A stretch of DNA of 43,168 bases, taken from positions 1 to 43,168 of the IMG/VR virus record IMGVR_UViG_3300047320_000341. One strand, 5' to 3'. Within the stretch, counting starts at the first letter, position 1; each line of letters starts with the position of its first letter. Origin of the DNA: a virus. Of this stretch, positions 1 to 5,719 are shown piece by piece. Below the pieces are notes generated by a model that worked only from the letters and a program-made list of their open reading frames with translations, did not search any database and was not told where the DNA came from. Made by a program: the position numbers and the translations under genes.

Positions 1-189
1 TCACGATGCACCTCCACGAATCAGGCGCAGCGTGGGTGGCGGAGGTGGTTCAGGGTAGTTGCGCGCTTGCAGCCCAGTAAATAGCAGAGTTTCACCTTTG
101 GCGCGGTGGTCCATCGTGCGGAAGTCATTGAGCAAGCGCTGCTCTGCCTGGCTGAGCGGCAGCGCTGACGATGTCGGCGCGCGCTTCAT
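1..189 (-). CDS. Small hypothetical phage protein, 62 aa
   Basis: Last gene seen of the leftward early operon. I start it at the ATG at 189, because GGAGGT lies 5 bases upstream and this ATG overlaps the TGA of the preceding gene (ATGA), the same coupling used throughout the operon. The TGA is at 1-3, so the gene is complete. The protein starts MKRAPTSSALPLSQAEQRLL, has a short amphipathic helix and then a proline-rich tail (PEPPPPP). The helix resembles the C-terminal tails of small phage regulators, but I do not recognise a family and assign no function. Confidence 0.6.
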   Translation of the reverse strand: MKRAPTSSALPLSQAEQRLLNDFRTMDHRAKGETLLFTGLQARNYPEPPPPPTLRLIRGGAS

Positions 190-431
190 TTCGCACCTCC
201 GGCACGCACCAGCGCCTCGACGCAAACCACCAGCTCGTCGGAAGTCTGCTGGGCCATCCAGAGAAGGCTGTCTGGTCCCGTCTGGTCGTCCTGCATCGCC
301 ATCAAGAGGGCGGCCAATTGGCGCGCGCGCATGATAGCGCGGTCCGCCAAATCAACTGGCCTAATGTGAACTTTGGCATACGGCGAATCGAGGATAATCG
401 CGGCGTCCTCAAGCGCAGTGCGGGTGCTCAT
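186..431 (-). CDS. Small early protein, array paralogue 1 (81 aa)
   Basis: Function unknown. GGGAG precedes the ATG at 431, which overlaps the stop of the upstream gene by 4 bases. The protein shares a recognisable pattern with the genes at 673-1107 and 1104-1460: a short strand (SPYAKVHI), then a helix with MRARQLAALL, then a second helix with LLWMAQQTSDEL. The shared order strand, M-R-A-x-Q-L-x-x-L-L, L-W-x-A-x-x-x-x-[DN]-E-L indicates gene duplication. No membrane segment, no cysteine motif. Translational coupling to its neighbours suggests the array is produced together. Confidence 0.7.
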   Translation of the reverse strand: MSTRTALEDAAIILDSPYAKVHIRPVDLADRAIMRARQLAALLMAMQDDQTGPDSLLWMAQQTSDELVVCVEALVRAGGAK

Positions 432-676
432 GATGCACTCCCGACAAAACCAGCCTTTACAACGCGCTCGCCCAGGTGGCCGGTGTCGCAGCTGATCTCG
501 TCAGCCAGGCCGGCGCCATGCAGGCACAAGGCCTTGATCTCCTGGTCCTCGCTCAAGCGTGCGATGCTGCGAAACATTGCGGCAATCGCGTCCGCCTGAT
601 CGCTTGCGCGGACGGTCACGCATTCAACATCGGTGGCGGAGACCTGTTCAAAACCATTGACGATAAGGGCGTTCAT
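428..676 (-). CDS. Small early protein, divergent array member (82 aa)
   Basis: Function unknown. A strong AGGAGG site lies 6 bases before the ATG at 676, and that ATG overlaps the TGA of the 673-1107 gene. It keeps only a diluted version of the array pattern: VRASDQADAI followed by ALCLHGAGLADEI, against MRADQL and SLWLAQQLANEL in the neighbour. It is therefore either a diverged paralogue or an unrelated small protein that looks similar by composition. Predicted soluble and acidic. Confidence 0.65.
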   Translation of the reverse strand: MNALIVNGFEQVSATDVECVTVRASDQADAIAAMFRSIARLSEDQEIKALCLHGAGLADEISCDTGHLGERVVKAGFVGSAS

Positions 677-1107
677 GCTATACCTCCTTGTTGTGCGACG
701 TCGGCGACCATCATGTGCATGAGGTCGTTCAATTCATTTGCCAATTGCTGCGCCAACCAGAGCGAGGGGCCTGGCCCTTCATCCGGCTGGATTAAATGAA
801 GAAGGCGCACGGCTTGCTCGGCCCAACGTAGAGCGACCTGAGAGGCGCGATCGGAATTGGACATGCCGATGCAGTCCCTCACCTGACTGGCGAGATCTTC
901 AGCCAGGGACAGCATTGGATCGTGTTCGTCATTGGAGCCGCTCATATAAGCGAGCAGCTCGCTCAATTGATCGGCTCGCATTCCCAAGTGATCGTCTGCG
1001 CCTCGACGGTCGATATGGAGCGTCCCATATGGCACCTGCAGCACGATATATGGCTGGTTCGGTTTTGCAGCTGGTACGGCCCCAGCCAGCGTGGCGGCGG
1101 CGTTCAT
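673..1107 (-). CDS. Small early protein, array paralogue with internal duplication (144 aa)
   Basis: Function unknown. GGGAGG precedes the ATG at 1107, which overlaps the stop of the 1104-1460 gene (ATGA). The N-terminal half carries VPYGTLHI, then ADDHLGMRADQLSELL; the C-terminal half carries AEQAVRLLHLI and SLWLAQQLANELNDL. The helix pair of the array family thus appears about one and a half to two times, which explains why this member is longer than its neighbours. Probably soluble and helical. The dense operon and early position suggest host-takeover or regulatory roles, which is inference only. Confidence 0.7.
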   Translation of the reverse strand: MNAAATLAGAVPAAKPNQPYIVLQVPYGTLHIDRRGADDHLGMRADQLSELLAYMSGSNDEHDPMLSLAEDLASQVRDCIGMSNSDRASQVALRWAEQAVRLLHLIQPDEGPGPSLWLAQQLANELNDLMHMMVADVAQQGGIA

Positions 1108-1460
1108 ACACCCTCCCGCTGCGCAGCGTCAGCACCCACCAGGCTGGCCATGCCGCCCAACTCGTCGGCCATCGACGACGCGAGCCAGAGCAAGCTGACC
1201 CGCGCTCCCATTGCCAAGCTATCGAACGATGCGAACTCATCCGCCCCTATCAGCTTCAACAGGCTGCTCAGCTGGCTGGCGCGCATCATGGCGTGGTCCT
1301 GCGCAAAGTGGCAGTTGATATTGAGCTGACCGTAATCCACCGGAATGCTGCCGATGAACTTCGGATCGCGCGCCAGCAGCTCCGCCGGTTGAAATGCGTC
1401 AAGAACAGCCGCGTTTTCCTTGCTTGACCCCGGCTGTGTGCTATCTTTAAACTTGGACAT
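1104..1460 (-). CDS. Small early protein, array paralogue, first gene of the array (118 aa)
   Basis: Function unknown. An upstream in-frame start at 1514 is possible, but I choose the ATG at 1460: GGAG lies 6 bases upstream and the region 1461-1530 looks like an untranslated leader with a hairpin. The protein has a polar N-terminus, then IPVDYGQLNI, AQDHAMMRASQLSSLL and VSLLWLASSMADEL. These match, in order, the strand and helices of the 673-1107 and 186-431 products. This gene opens a block of four with 4-base start/stop overlaps. Confidence 0.7.
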   Translation of the reverse strand: MSKFKDSTQPGSSKENAAVLDAFQPAELLARDPKFIGSIPVDYGQLNINCHFAQDHAMMRASQLSSLLKLIGADEFASFDSLAMGARVSLLWLASSMADELGGMASLVGADAAQREGV

Positions 1461-1493
1461 GATCGACTCCTGAGAAAATTTAGGTCGTGAGGG

Positions 1494-1522
1494 GCCATCC
1501 GGTGCTCGTAACACCGGGTGGC
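1494..1522 (-). promoter_or_regulatory. Leader hairpin, copy A
   Basis: In the 5' leader of the 1104-1460 gene. On the minus strand the arms GCCACCCGGTG and CACCGGATGGC pair over 11 positions with one C/A mismatch, around a 7-base loop, and six A residues precede it. A second leader at 1989-2015 has the same layout and the same mismatch position, with G-C replaced by A-T in the stem. On the plus strand the hairpin is followed by six T, so it could also stop rightward transcription. Confidence 0.55.
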
Positions 1523-1695
1523 TTTTTTCATTTATGGGGCTGGTGCTGCGCTATGCGGCAGCTGGCGGGCCGTGCAGGTTGGGCTGCGACGCGTGCTTGA
1601 TCTGGTTGGTGTTCATCTCAATCCCCGTCTGGTTTATGTTTCCGCTAATTACTAAAAATTAGTATTGTGTAAACTATTCCTAGTAGGCATTGGTG
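1523..1695 (-). promoter_or_regulatory. Intergenic region with possible leftward promoter
   Basis: No convincing gene. An AT-rich stretch at 1645-1673 contains TTTACA (1673-1668), 17 bases, then AATTAG (1650-1645) reading leftward, a weak promoter candidate for the small-gene array. It overlaps an inverted repeat CTAATT-N6-AATTAG at 1645-1662 that could be an operator. Both calls rest only on motif inspection. Confidence 0.35.
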
Positions 1696-1959
1696 TCAAG
1701 TTTGAGATTGGATATCGGCCGCGATGGCTGCATCAATGACGGCGCGGCGCTCTTGGCGGCGCGTCATACCTTCGGGCGACACGCCTTCGGCTTCCAGCTT
1801 TGCGGCCGCCTGGAGTATCTGCTCTGGCGTCATGGAGGTTCGCATCACTGCGATGATGCGGTCCGCCTTGCTCAACTCTGACAGTAGTGATGCGGCTGTG
1901 CCGGTATGCGATGACGTGCTCTGCGTGCTGGCGCTGGCTGCGGTGGTGTGATTGACCAT
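1696..1959 (-). CDS. Hypothetical protein, 87 aa
   Basis: Function unknown. The ATG at 1959 has GGGAGG 4 bases upstream and sits behind its own hairpin leader (1989-2015). The N-terminal third is Ser/Thr/Ala-rich and probably disordered. The rest is helical and charged, with SLLSELSKADRIIAVMRTSM, then TPEQILQAAAKLEAEG and a basic stretch RRQERRAV. The spacing of Leu and Ile fits amphipathic helices, as in small regulators or adaptors. Not recognisably a member of the array family. Confidence 0.6.
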   Translation of the reverse strand: MVNHTTAASASTQSTSSHTGTAASLLSELSKADRIIAVMRTSMTPEQILQAAAKLEAEGVSPEGMTRRQERRAVIDAAIAADIQSQT

Positions 1960-1988
1960 GATGCCTCCCGTTCGTTAGGGTGTAGGAG

Positions 1989-2015
1989 TCCATCCGATGC
2001 CGAACATCGGGTAGC
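1989..2015 (-). promoter_or_regulatory. Leader hairpin, copy B
   Basis: In the 5' leader of the 1696-1959 gene. On the minus strand GCTACCCGATG and CATCGGATGGA pair around the 5-base loop TTCGG. Core stem CCCGATG/CATCGG corresponds to CCCGGTG/CACCGG in copy A, so one base pair has changed on both sides. The bases just after the stem also resemble copy A and end in CCTAA before the ribosome binding site. Confidence 0.55.
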
Positions 2016-2034
2016 TTGTTTGCTGCGGGTCCGG

Positions 2035-2133
2035 TTAAATCAGTCGGGCTTGTGCGCCGGGTGCGTCGTTGTTGATCAACTCAACCAGTTCGACGCTGGA
2101 CATGGTGGCGACGCCGCGGCTGAGGGCGCTCAT
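2035..2133 (-). CDS. Possible 32-aa protein coupled to the Arc-type gene
   Basis: The ATG at 2133 overlaps the TGA of the 2130-2525 gene (ATGA), with a weak AGGTG 5 bases before it. The short product ends VELVELINNDAPGAQARLI and stops just before the hairpin leader of the next gene. VELVELINN looks like the N-terminus of some phage regulatory proteins, so this could be a truncated remnant. Coupling is the main support; it may not be made. Confidence 0.35.
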   Translation of the reverse strand: MSALSRGVATMSSVELVELINNDAPGAQARLI

Positions 2134-2525
2134 GTGGCACCTGCAGCTTCGGTGGCGCGGCGCCAGATGGCGTGGCCTTCCGCCTGGCCGGCGAAGAACG
2201 CATCGTCCTGCGCGGTGCCAGCTGGGTAAGGGCGGGGCAGCGGCACGCCGTCGATCCGGAACACCAGCGCGGCGCGCACGCCGGCCCGGTATTCGGCGCT
2301 GCGCGGGTCGCGTGTCATGCCGAAGGCCTGCGCGAAGAGCTCGTCGACGGACATTGCCGGCATTGTCCTTGGGCTGCTGGTGGCGGTCGCCGCCGCGACG
2401 TTGGCGCACATTCCGCGCTCTATCAGCGCCAGAATTTCCGAGTTCATGCTGCGGCGGTTATGCGTGGCGCGCTCCCTTATAGAGTCGCGCTGCCCCAGCT
2501 CAAACCTGACTATGAACTTTTCCAT
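2130..2525 (-). CDS. Arc-type ribbon-helix-helix DNA-binding protein, leftward
   Basis: Predicted transcriptional regulator, 131 aa. GAGGAGAG lies 6 bases before the ATG at 2525. Residues 1-37 fit the Arc/Mnt ribbon-helix-helix domain: KFIVRFELGQRDSIRERA then NRRSMNSEILALIERGM, where the short strand reads DNA and the helices dimerise. Residues 60-131 form an unassigned C-terminal extension (DELFAQAFGM, then a GxRAALVFRIDGVPLPRPYP segment). It is first in the leftward operon and is read from a promoter containing an operator. It faces a second Arc-type gene (2676-3053) of very similar domain sequence, so the two probably bind the same or overlapping sites, like the CI/Cro pair in lambdoid phages. 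Confidence 0.85.
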   Translation of the reverse strand: MEKFIVRFELGQRDSIRERATHNRRSMNSEILALIERGMCANVAAATATSSPRTMPAMSVDELFAQAFGMTRDPRSAEYRAGVRAALVFRIDGVPLPRPYPAGTAQDDAFFAGQAEGHAIWRRATEAAGAT

Positions 2526-2564
2526 CTGAGTCTCTCCTCACGGTTAAGGGCGCTGCGAGTTGGT

Positions 2565-2661
2565 ATGGCTCACTGCCATATTTGAAATATAAGGCATTGA
2601 GCCATCATATGCAAGGCAAATTTATGGCTCAATGCCACCATTGCAAAATGGCTCAATGCCA
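2565..2661. promoter_or_regulatory. Four operators between two divergent promoters (immunity control region)
   Basis: Consensus TGGCTCAATGCCA, arms TGGC and GCCA around 5 bases. Copies: 2566-2578, 2592-2604 (inverted, one arm base changed), 2625-2637 and 2649-2661. Leftward promoter: TTGCAT (2614-2609), 17-base spacer, TATATT (2591-2586). Rightward promoter: TTGCAA (2641-2646), 16-base spacer, TATCCT (2663-2668). One operator fills each promoter spacer, one sits at the leftward start site, and one lies between the promoters. The arrangement predicts mutual and self repression by the two flanking RHS proteins. Confidence 0.85.
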
Positions 2662-2675
2662 GTATCCTTAGGCAT

Positions 2676-3053
2676 ATGAAAACCACCCCACCTCCTCCAC
2701 GGACCGCCCAGGACGCCGACAAGTACATCGTTCGCTTCCCTGATGGCATGCGCGATCAGATCGCAGCGGCGGCCAAAGCAAATAATCGGAGCATGAACGC
2801 GGAGATAGTCGCGCGGCTTCAGCAAACGTTTGGCATCACCGGCGTCCGTGCACGGCTACTGGATCTAGTGGCAAGCCATCTTGATGAGGCACTGGCTTCA
2901 GCGCTTAAGACCGTTGGCGTAACTCCTGAAGTCCAAGCTATTTTGGATGAGGAAGGTCCACTTTTGCCCGTGAAACCAATGGAGCCGGAAACAAAGCGTC
3001 GTGCGACGCCAAGTCGATCAAAAAAAACTGCGCGCGCGAAGTCGGGGGCGTAG
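2676..3053 (+). CDS. Arc-type ribbon-helix-helix DNA-binding protein, rightward
   Basis: Predicted repressor, 125 aa. Residues 17-50 match the Arc domain (YIVRFPDGMRDQIAAAAKAN, then RSMNAEIVARLQQTF) and align closely with the 2130-2525 product: R-F, R-D-x-I and N-R-S-M-N-x-E-I are shared. The middle is helical (RARLLDLVASHLDEALASAL) and the last 20 residues are strongly basic (PSRSKKTARAKSG). The -10 box ends at 2668, so transcription should begin at about 2675-2676, on or next to the ATG, and there is no good ribosome binding site. Leaderless mRNA is known for lambda cI in lysogens, which would fit a repressor role here. Confidence 0.8.
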   Translation: MKTTPPPPRTAQDADKYIVRFPDGMRDQIAAAAKANNRSMNAEIVARLQQTFGITGVRARLLDLVASHLDEALASALKTVGVTPEVQAILDEEGPLLPVKPMEPETKRRATPSRSKKTARAKSGA

Positions 3054-3166
3054 TCACGCTGCCAAACGCAACACAGATTTACGCCAGCTTTAGGCTGATC
3101 CCCGAAAACCCGTTTCCCTGACGGGCTGGGCTGGCACTGTTTTTACAGGGGCATCGAGGAGGGGAT

Positions 3167-3931
3167 GTGAACGACTTTAATCATTGGGACTATGCAGATG
3201 AATTTTCAGGCCGAGATGCGGCATATTTGATAGGTGGGATTAATCCATCTAGCAATAATGCAGAAGACTCATACCGTGCATTGCCTATAATCAAGCGAAT
3301 GAAAAAGGCTTATTACAGCTCGTGCTCAGATTATAGAGATGATTTTGAATATTTAGCTGAAGATGATCGACTGATGTTTTCAAGGAATACAAAAAATCCA
3401 AGTAATTTGCTTAGCTGCGAAATCGAGACCTTAATTAAGAATTACGAGAATTCTGAATACGTAAAATCGGGTGATTCATTCCATTCTAGTGGCACTGGGC
3501 CGAAGTTGGTAAAATATCAAGACGACGAAGGGAATGAAGTATTTTTAAAAGACTTAGACGATAAAGGTCACGATGCGATTGGACCAGGGATATTATGGAA
3601 AATGAGCGACCATCACGAATTCGACGATCAATATTTTTCGCGGAGCGAGTTGCGGCGCTGGCTTGCTGATAATAAATTTCCAACTAAATATCATTTCTTA
3701 GATCGAAATGAATTGTCTAGTGCCGGCAGAGCGCTCTCGACCACCGAGCGAAACACCTTGCTCACAATTATTGCAGCGTTGTGCAATTATTCAGACATCA
3801 AGCACGATGCGCGCGGGGTTGCGCCTCGAATAGAAGGAATGACAACTGACATAGGGGCAACGGTAACGGCTGATAGCATTTTGAAAGTATTGAGGCAAAT
3901 TCCTGCTGCTCTTGAATCCCGTACGAGGTAG
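3167..3931 (+). CDS. Conserved prophage hypothetical protein, 254 aa
   Basis: Function unknown. Starts at GTG 3167, behind GAGGAGGGG; the ATG two bases earlier runs directly into a stop. N-terminal part WDYADEFSGRDAAYLIGGIN, a charged middle rich in Asp/Glu, and a C-terminal domain from about residue 190 (STTERNTLLTIIAALCNYS ... ADSILKVLRQIPAAL) that I recognise as a recurring C-terminus in proteobacterial prophage and plasmid hypothetical proteins, often of 200-350 aa. Visibly more AT-rich than its surroundings, suggesting separate acquisition. Placed between the repressor and the AlpA gene, so an accessory or regulatory role is possible. Confidence 0.75.
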   Translation: MNDFNHWDYADEFSGRDAAYLIGGINPSSNNAEDSYRALPIIKRMKKAYYSSCSDYRDDFEYLAEDDRLMFSRNTKNPSNLLSCEIETLIKNYENSEYVKSGDSFHSSGTGPKLVKYQDDEGNEVFLKDLDDKGHDAIGPGILWKMSDHHEFDDQYFSRSELRRWLADNKFPTKYHFLDRNELSSAGRALSTTERNTLLTIIAALCNYSDIKHDARGVAPRIEGMTTDIGATVTADSILKVLRQIPAALESRTR

Positions 3932-3936
3932 CCAAA

Positions 3937-3970
3937 AACCGAATTCGGTTCTTGCGAAACCGAATTCGTA
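3937..3970. repeat. Paired palindromic sites upstream of the AlpA-like gene
   Basis: AACCGAATTCGGTT (3937-3950) is a perfect 14-base palindrome. A second near-copy, AAACCGAATTCGTA, follows at 3957-3970. The centres are about 20 bases apart, roughly two helical turns, and the pair lies 70-100 bases before the AlpA-like start. This is the layout of a cooperative operator. No promoter is obvious. Confidence 0.5.
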
Positions 3971-4037
3971 CACCCCAGAAGCGAACGCGTCCAAGATGCA
4001 TCCATCGGCCCTAGTTGGTCACTAATCGGATGTAATC

Positions 4038-4280
4038 ATGCCAAGACCCGTTCACCGCATGCCAGCAATGAAGGAAACCTTCGGGCTGGCAGATTCAACA
4101 ATCTATCTCCACATCTCCCAGGGCTTGCTGACCAAGCCAGTTAAGCTCGGCCCGCGCGCGGTTTGTTGGCCGGCGGATGAAATTGACGAGATCATCAAAG
4201 CTCGCATTGCTGGGCAAAGCGAAGATCAAATTCGATCACTGGTCAGTCGCCTCATGACTGCCCGCCAGTCTGCAGCCTAA
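4038..4280 (+). CDS. AlpA-family helix-turn-helix regulator, 80 aa
   Basis: Small DNA-binding protein of the AlpA/excisionase-like winged-helix group. Visible signature: METFGL-type helix (MKETFGLADSTIYLHISQG), a wing LLTKPVKLGPRAVCWPADEI, then a C-terminal helix with a basic tail. AlpA proteins activate prophage excision or other early functions. GGATG lies 5 bases before the ATG. The paired palindromes at 3937-3970 are the obvious candidate control sites. A separate excisionase-like gene lies at 35452-35661, so this one is more likely a transcriptional regulator of the rightward early genes. Confidence 0.85.
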   Translation: MPRPVHRMPAMKETFGLADSTIYLHISQGLLTKPVKLGPRAVCWPADEIDEIIKARIAGQSEDQIRSLVSRLMTARQSAA

Positions 4281-4299
4281 AGGCTCCCCATGAAACCAC

Positions 4300-4330
4300 T
4301 AAAAAACGCCGCCGGGCAACCGGCGCGGGG
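4300..4330 (+). other. GC-rich hairpin with GCAA tetraloop
   Basis: CGCCGG-GCAA-CCGGCG forms a 6-bp stem closed by a GNRA tetraloop, just after a run of A and 30-60 bases before the next small gene. No T-tract follows, so it is not a typical terminator; it could protect or punctuate the early transcript. Confidence 0.35.
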
Positions 4331-4360
4331 AACCTGCGCCCTAAATTCCCGGGCGCCATC

Positions 4361-4468
4361 GTGAGGACGCTTCTCAAACGCGCCGTCATGTGGCTGTACT
4401 GCCGCAACCTGGTCAGCGGCCGTTTCGTGTTCCGCGTCTTTGCGCGCTTCGATCTGCGGGGAGTGTGA
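4361..4468 (+). CDS. Small hydrophobic-basic phage protein, 35 aa
   Basis: Start GTG 4361, stop TGA 4466-4468. The product begins MRTLLKRAVMWLYCRNLVSG and ends RVFARFDLRGV. I recall very similar short proteins (a basic start, AVMWLYC-like core, F-x-x-F-x-L-R end) in betaproteobacterial phages at the same early position, which is why I call it despite its length. The core is hydrophobic enough to touch a membrane. It ends two bases before the next start codon, so it is probably coupled to it. Function unknown. Confidence 0.6.
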   Translation: MRTLLKRAVMWLYCRNLVSGRFVFRVFARFDLRGV

Positions 4469-4470
4469 GC

Positions 4471-4788
4471 ATGAAAATCGTCAACAACCAGTTCGTCCTA
4501 TTTGCAAATCCTGACTCAGCTTCACTCTGCATCGATGAGGTGTTCAGCTGCATCGTGGACGAAAAGGTATTCGGGACCGTGTGCGTGGGCCTATCGATTA
4601 GCTCGGCCGAGCAACTGGGCTCGGCGCTGCTCGAATTTGCAAAGGCGGCGCGCATGGCTAGCGCCATTGCGGATGAGTCTGCACAAGCTGGTGAATTGCT
4701 GTCGCCAGCGCGTGTTGCTATAAACGCCGCACTCGCCGCAGCGCGCGCAGCTTCGATCAGGCCTTGCCCACCCTGGGAGGATGCATGA
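4471..4788 (+). CDS. Hypothetical early protein, 105 aa
   Basis: Function unknown. I place the start at ATG 4471 (MKIVNNQFVLFANPDSASLC), behind GGGGAG, rather than at 4390, because the 35-aa gene occupies the upstream stretch. A beta-rich N-terminus (KVFGTVCVGLSISSAEQLG) is followed by an alanine-rich helical C-terminus. Its TGA overlaps the ATG of the next gene (ATGA at 4785-4788). Confidence 0.65.
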   Translation: MKIVNNQFVLFANPDSASLCIDEVFSCIVDEKVFGTVCVGLSISSAEQLGSALLEFAKAARMASAIADESAQAGELLSPARVAINAALAAARAASIRPCPPWEDA

Positions 4789-5717
4789 GTGCGCTGATCA
4801 AGTACGACCAAGCGCGCCAAGCGCTGGCCGCGTGCCGTAACGTCGACGACATCAAGGACATCCGCGACAAGTCGGAAGCGATGCGCCTGTACGCCAAGCA
4901 GGCCAACGACACCGAGTTGGAGCAGTGGGCGGCCGAGATCAAGTTGCGCGCGCAGCGTGCTATTGGCGAGATCAGTCGCACCCTGGAGAAGCAGCAAGGC
5001 AACGCGGGCAAACTTCCCACCGGTGGGAAGTTTAAAACGGAAGCGCTTGCTGATGCGGGCATTTCGACCTCGACAGCGAATCGCTACGAGCAGTTGGCCG
5101 CCATCCCTGATGCTGCTGTTGAGGCATTCATAGCCAAGAGCAAGGATACGGGCAAGCCAGTATCGGCCAAGGCTGTGATGGCTCAACTTGCTCCGAAGTC
5201 GGCGCCAGCGCCGGTGGTAGAGCGCGCATCCGATTCTCCATCCGATTCATCCGATTCACCATCCGATTCGCCCGTAGGTTTAGCCGGTCCGGTGCCTGCG
5301 GCAGCGCCGGCGGCCAGCACTCCGCCGCTGGCGCCGACTGTACCTGAACTAGCGGCACCACCAGCGCCGGCCGCCACTCCCAGCGCCGACGACATCCATG
5401 ATAAAGACGATACGCCCGATTTTGTGGAGAAGTTGCGCGAGGCCGACGATGAAATTTCCGGCCTGAATGCAGAAATCGAAGCGCTCAAACAGCAGATCGA
5501 AATCATCACCAAGGACGACTTGGCGGCCGAGGTCGTGACCTGGTCTTGCAAGTACGATCAGGCGCGCGGACTGGCGCAGCAGCACTTCAATGATCTGGTC
5601 GCCGAAAAGAAAAAAGCATCGTACTACGACGGCATCCTGACAAAGCTGCGCAAGGCAGCCGGCGTCGAGAAAAACGCCGAAATCATCCATTGCATCGTTC
5701 GCAAATCGGAAGCGTAA
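4785..5717 (+). CDS. Phage early protein with linker and coiled coil, 310 aa
   Basis: Start ATG 4785, overlapping the previous stop. Residues 1-75 (YDQARQALAACRNVDDIKDI, EAMRLYAKQANDTELEQWAAEIKLRAQR) match an N-terminal domain I know from many phage proteins that sit next to replication or DNA-modification genes. Residues 80-135 look like a small DNA-binding helical region (ALADAGISTSTANRYEQLA). A low-complexity linker of Ser-Asp-Pro and Ala-Pro follows, and the last 100 residues form a coiled coil and basic tail. Function not established; placement just before the helicase suggests a replication accessory role. Confidence 0.7.
   Translation: MSALIKYDQARQALAACRNVDDIKDIRDKSEAMRLYAKQANDTELEQWAAEIKLRAQRAIGEISRTLEKQQGNAGKLPTGGKFKTEALADAGISTSTANRYEQLAAIPDAAVEAFIAKSKDTGKPVSAKAVMAQLAPKSAPAPVVERASDSPSDSSDSPSDSPVGLAGPVPAAAPAASTPPLAPTVPELAAPPAPAATPSADDIHDKDDTPDFVEKLREADDEISGLNAEIEALKQQIEIITKDDLAAEVVTWSCKYDQARGLAQQHFNDLVAEKKKASYYDGILTKLRKAAGVEKNAEIIHCIVRKSEA
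5228..5269 (+). repeat. Tandem ATCCGATTC repeats in coding sequence
   Basis: Four copies of ATCCGATTC at 5228-5236, 5240-5248, 5249-5257 and 5261-5269, separated by 0-3 bases. They encode the Ser-Asp-Ser-Pro linker of the 4785-5717 product. The spacings keep the reading frame, so copy number could change linker length without breaking the protein. Confidence 0.8.
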
Positions 5718-5719
5718 AT

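Noticed and set aside
1-60. Left attachment site or prophage end
   Set aside because: The first bases are still inside the leftward operon and no copy of the tRNA-Leu 3' segment was seen, so the end must lie outside the window.
4290-4364. 24-codon reading frame starting MKPLKNAAGQPARG
   Set aside because: Very short, and much of it is the GC-rich hairpin; the adjacent 35-aa gene has much better support.
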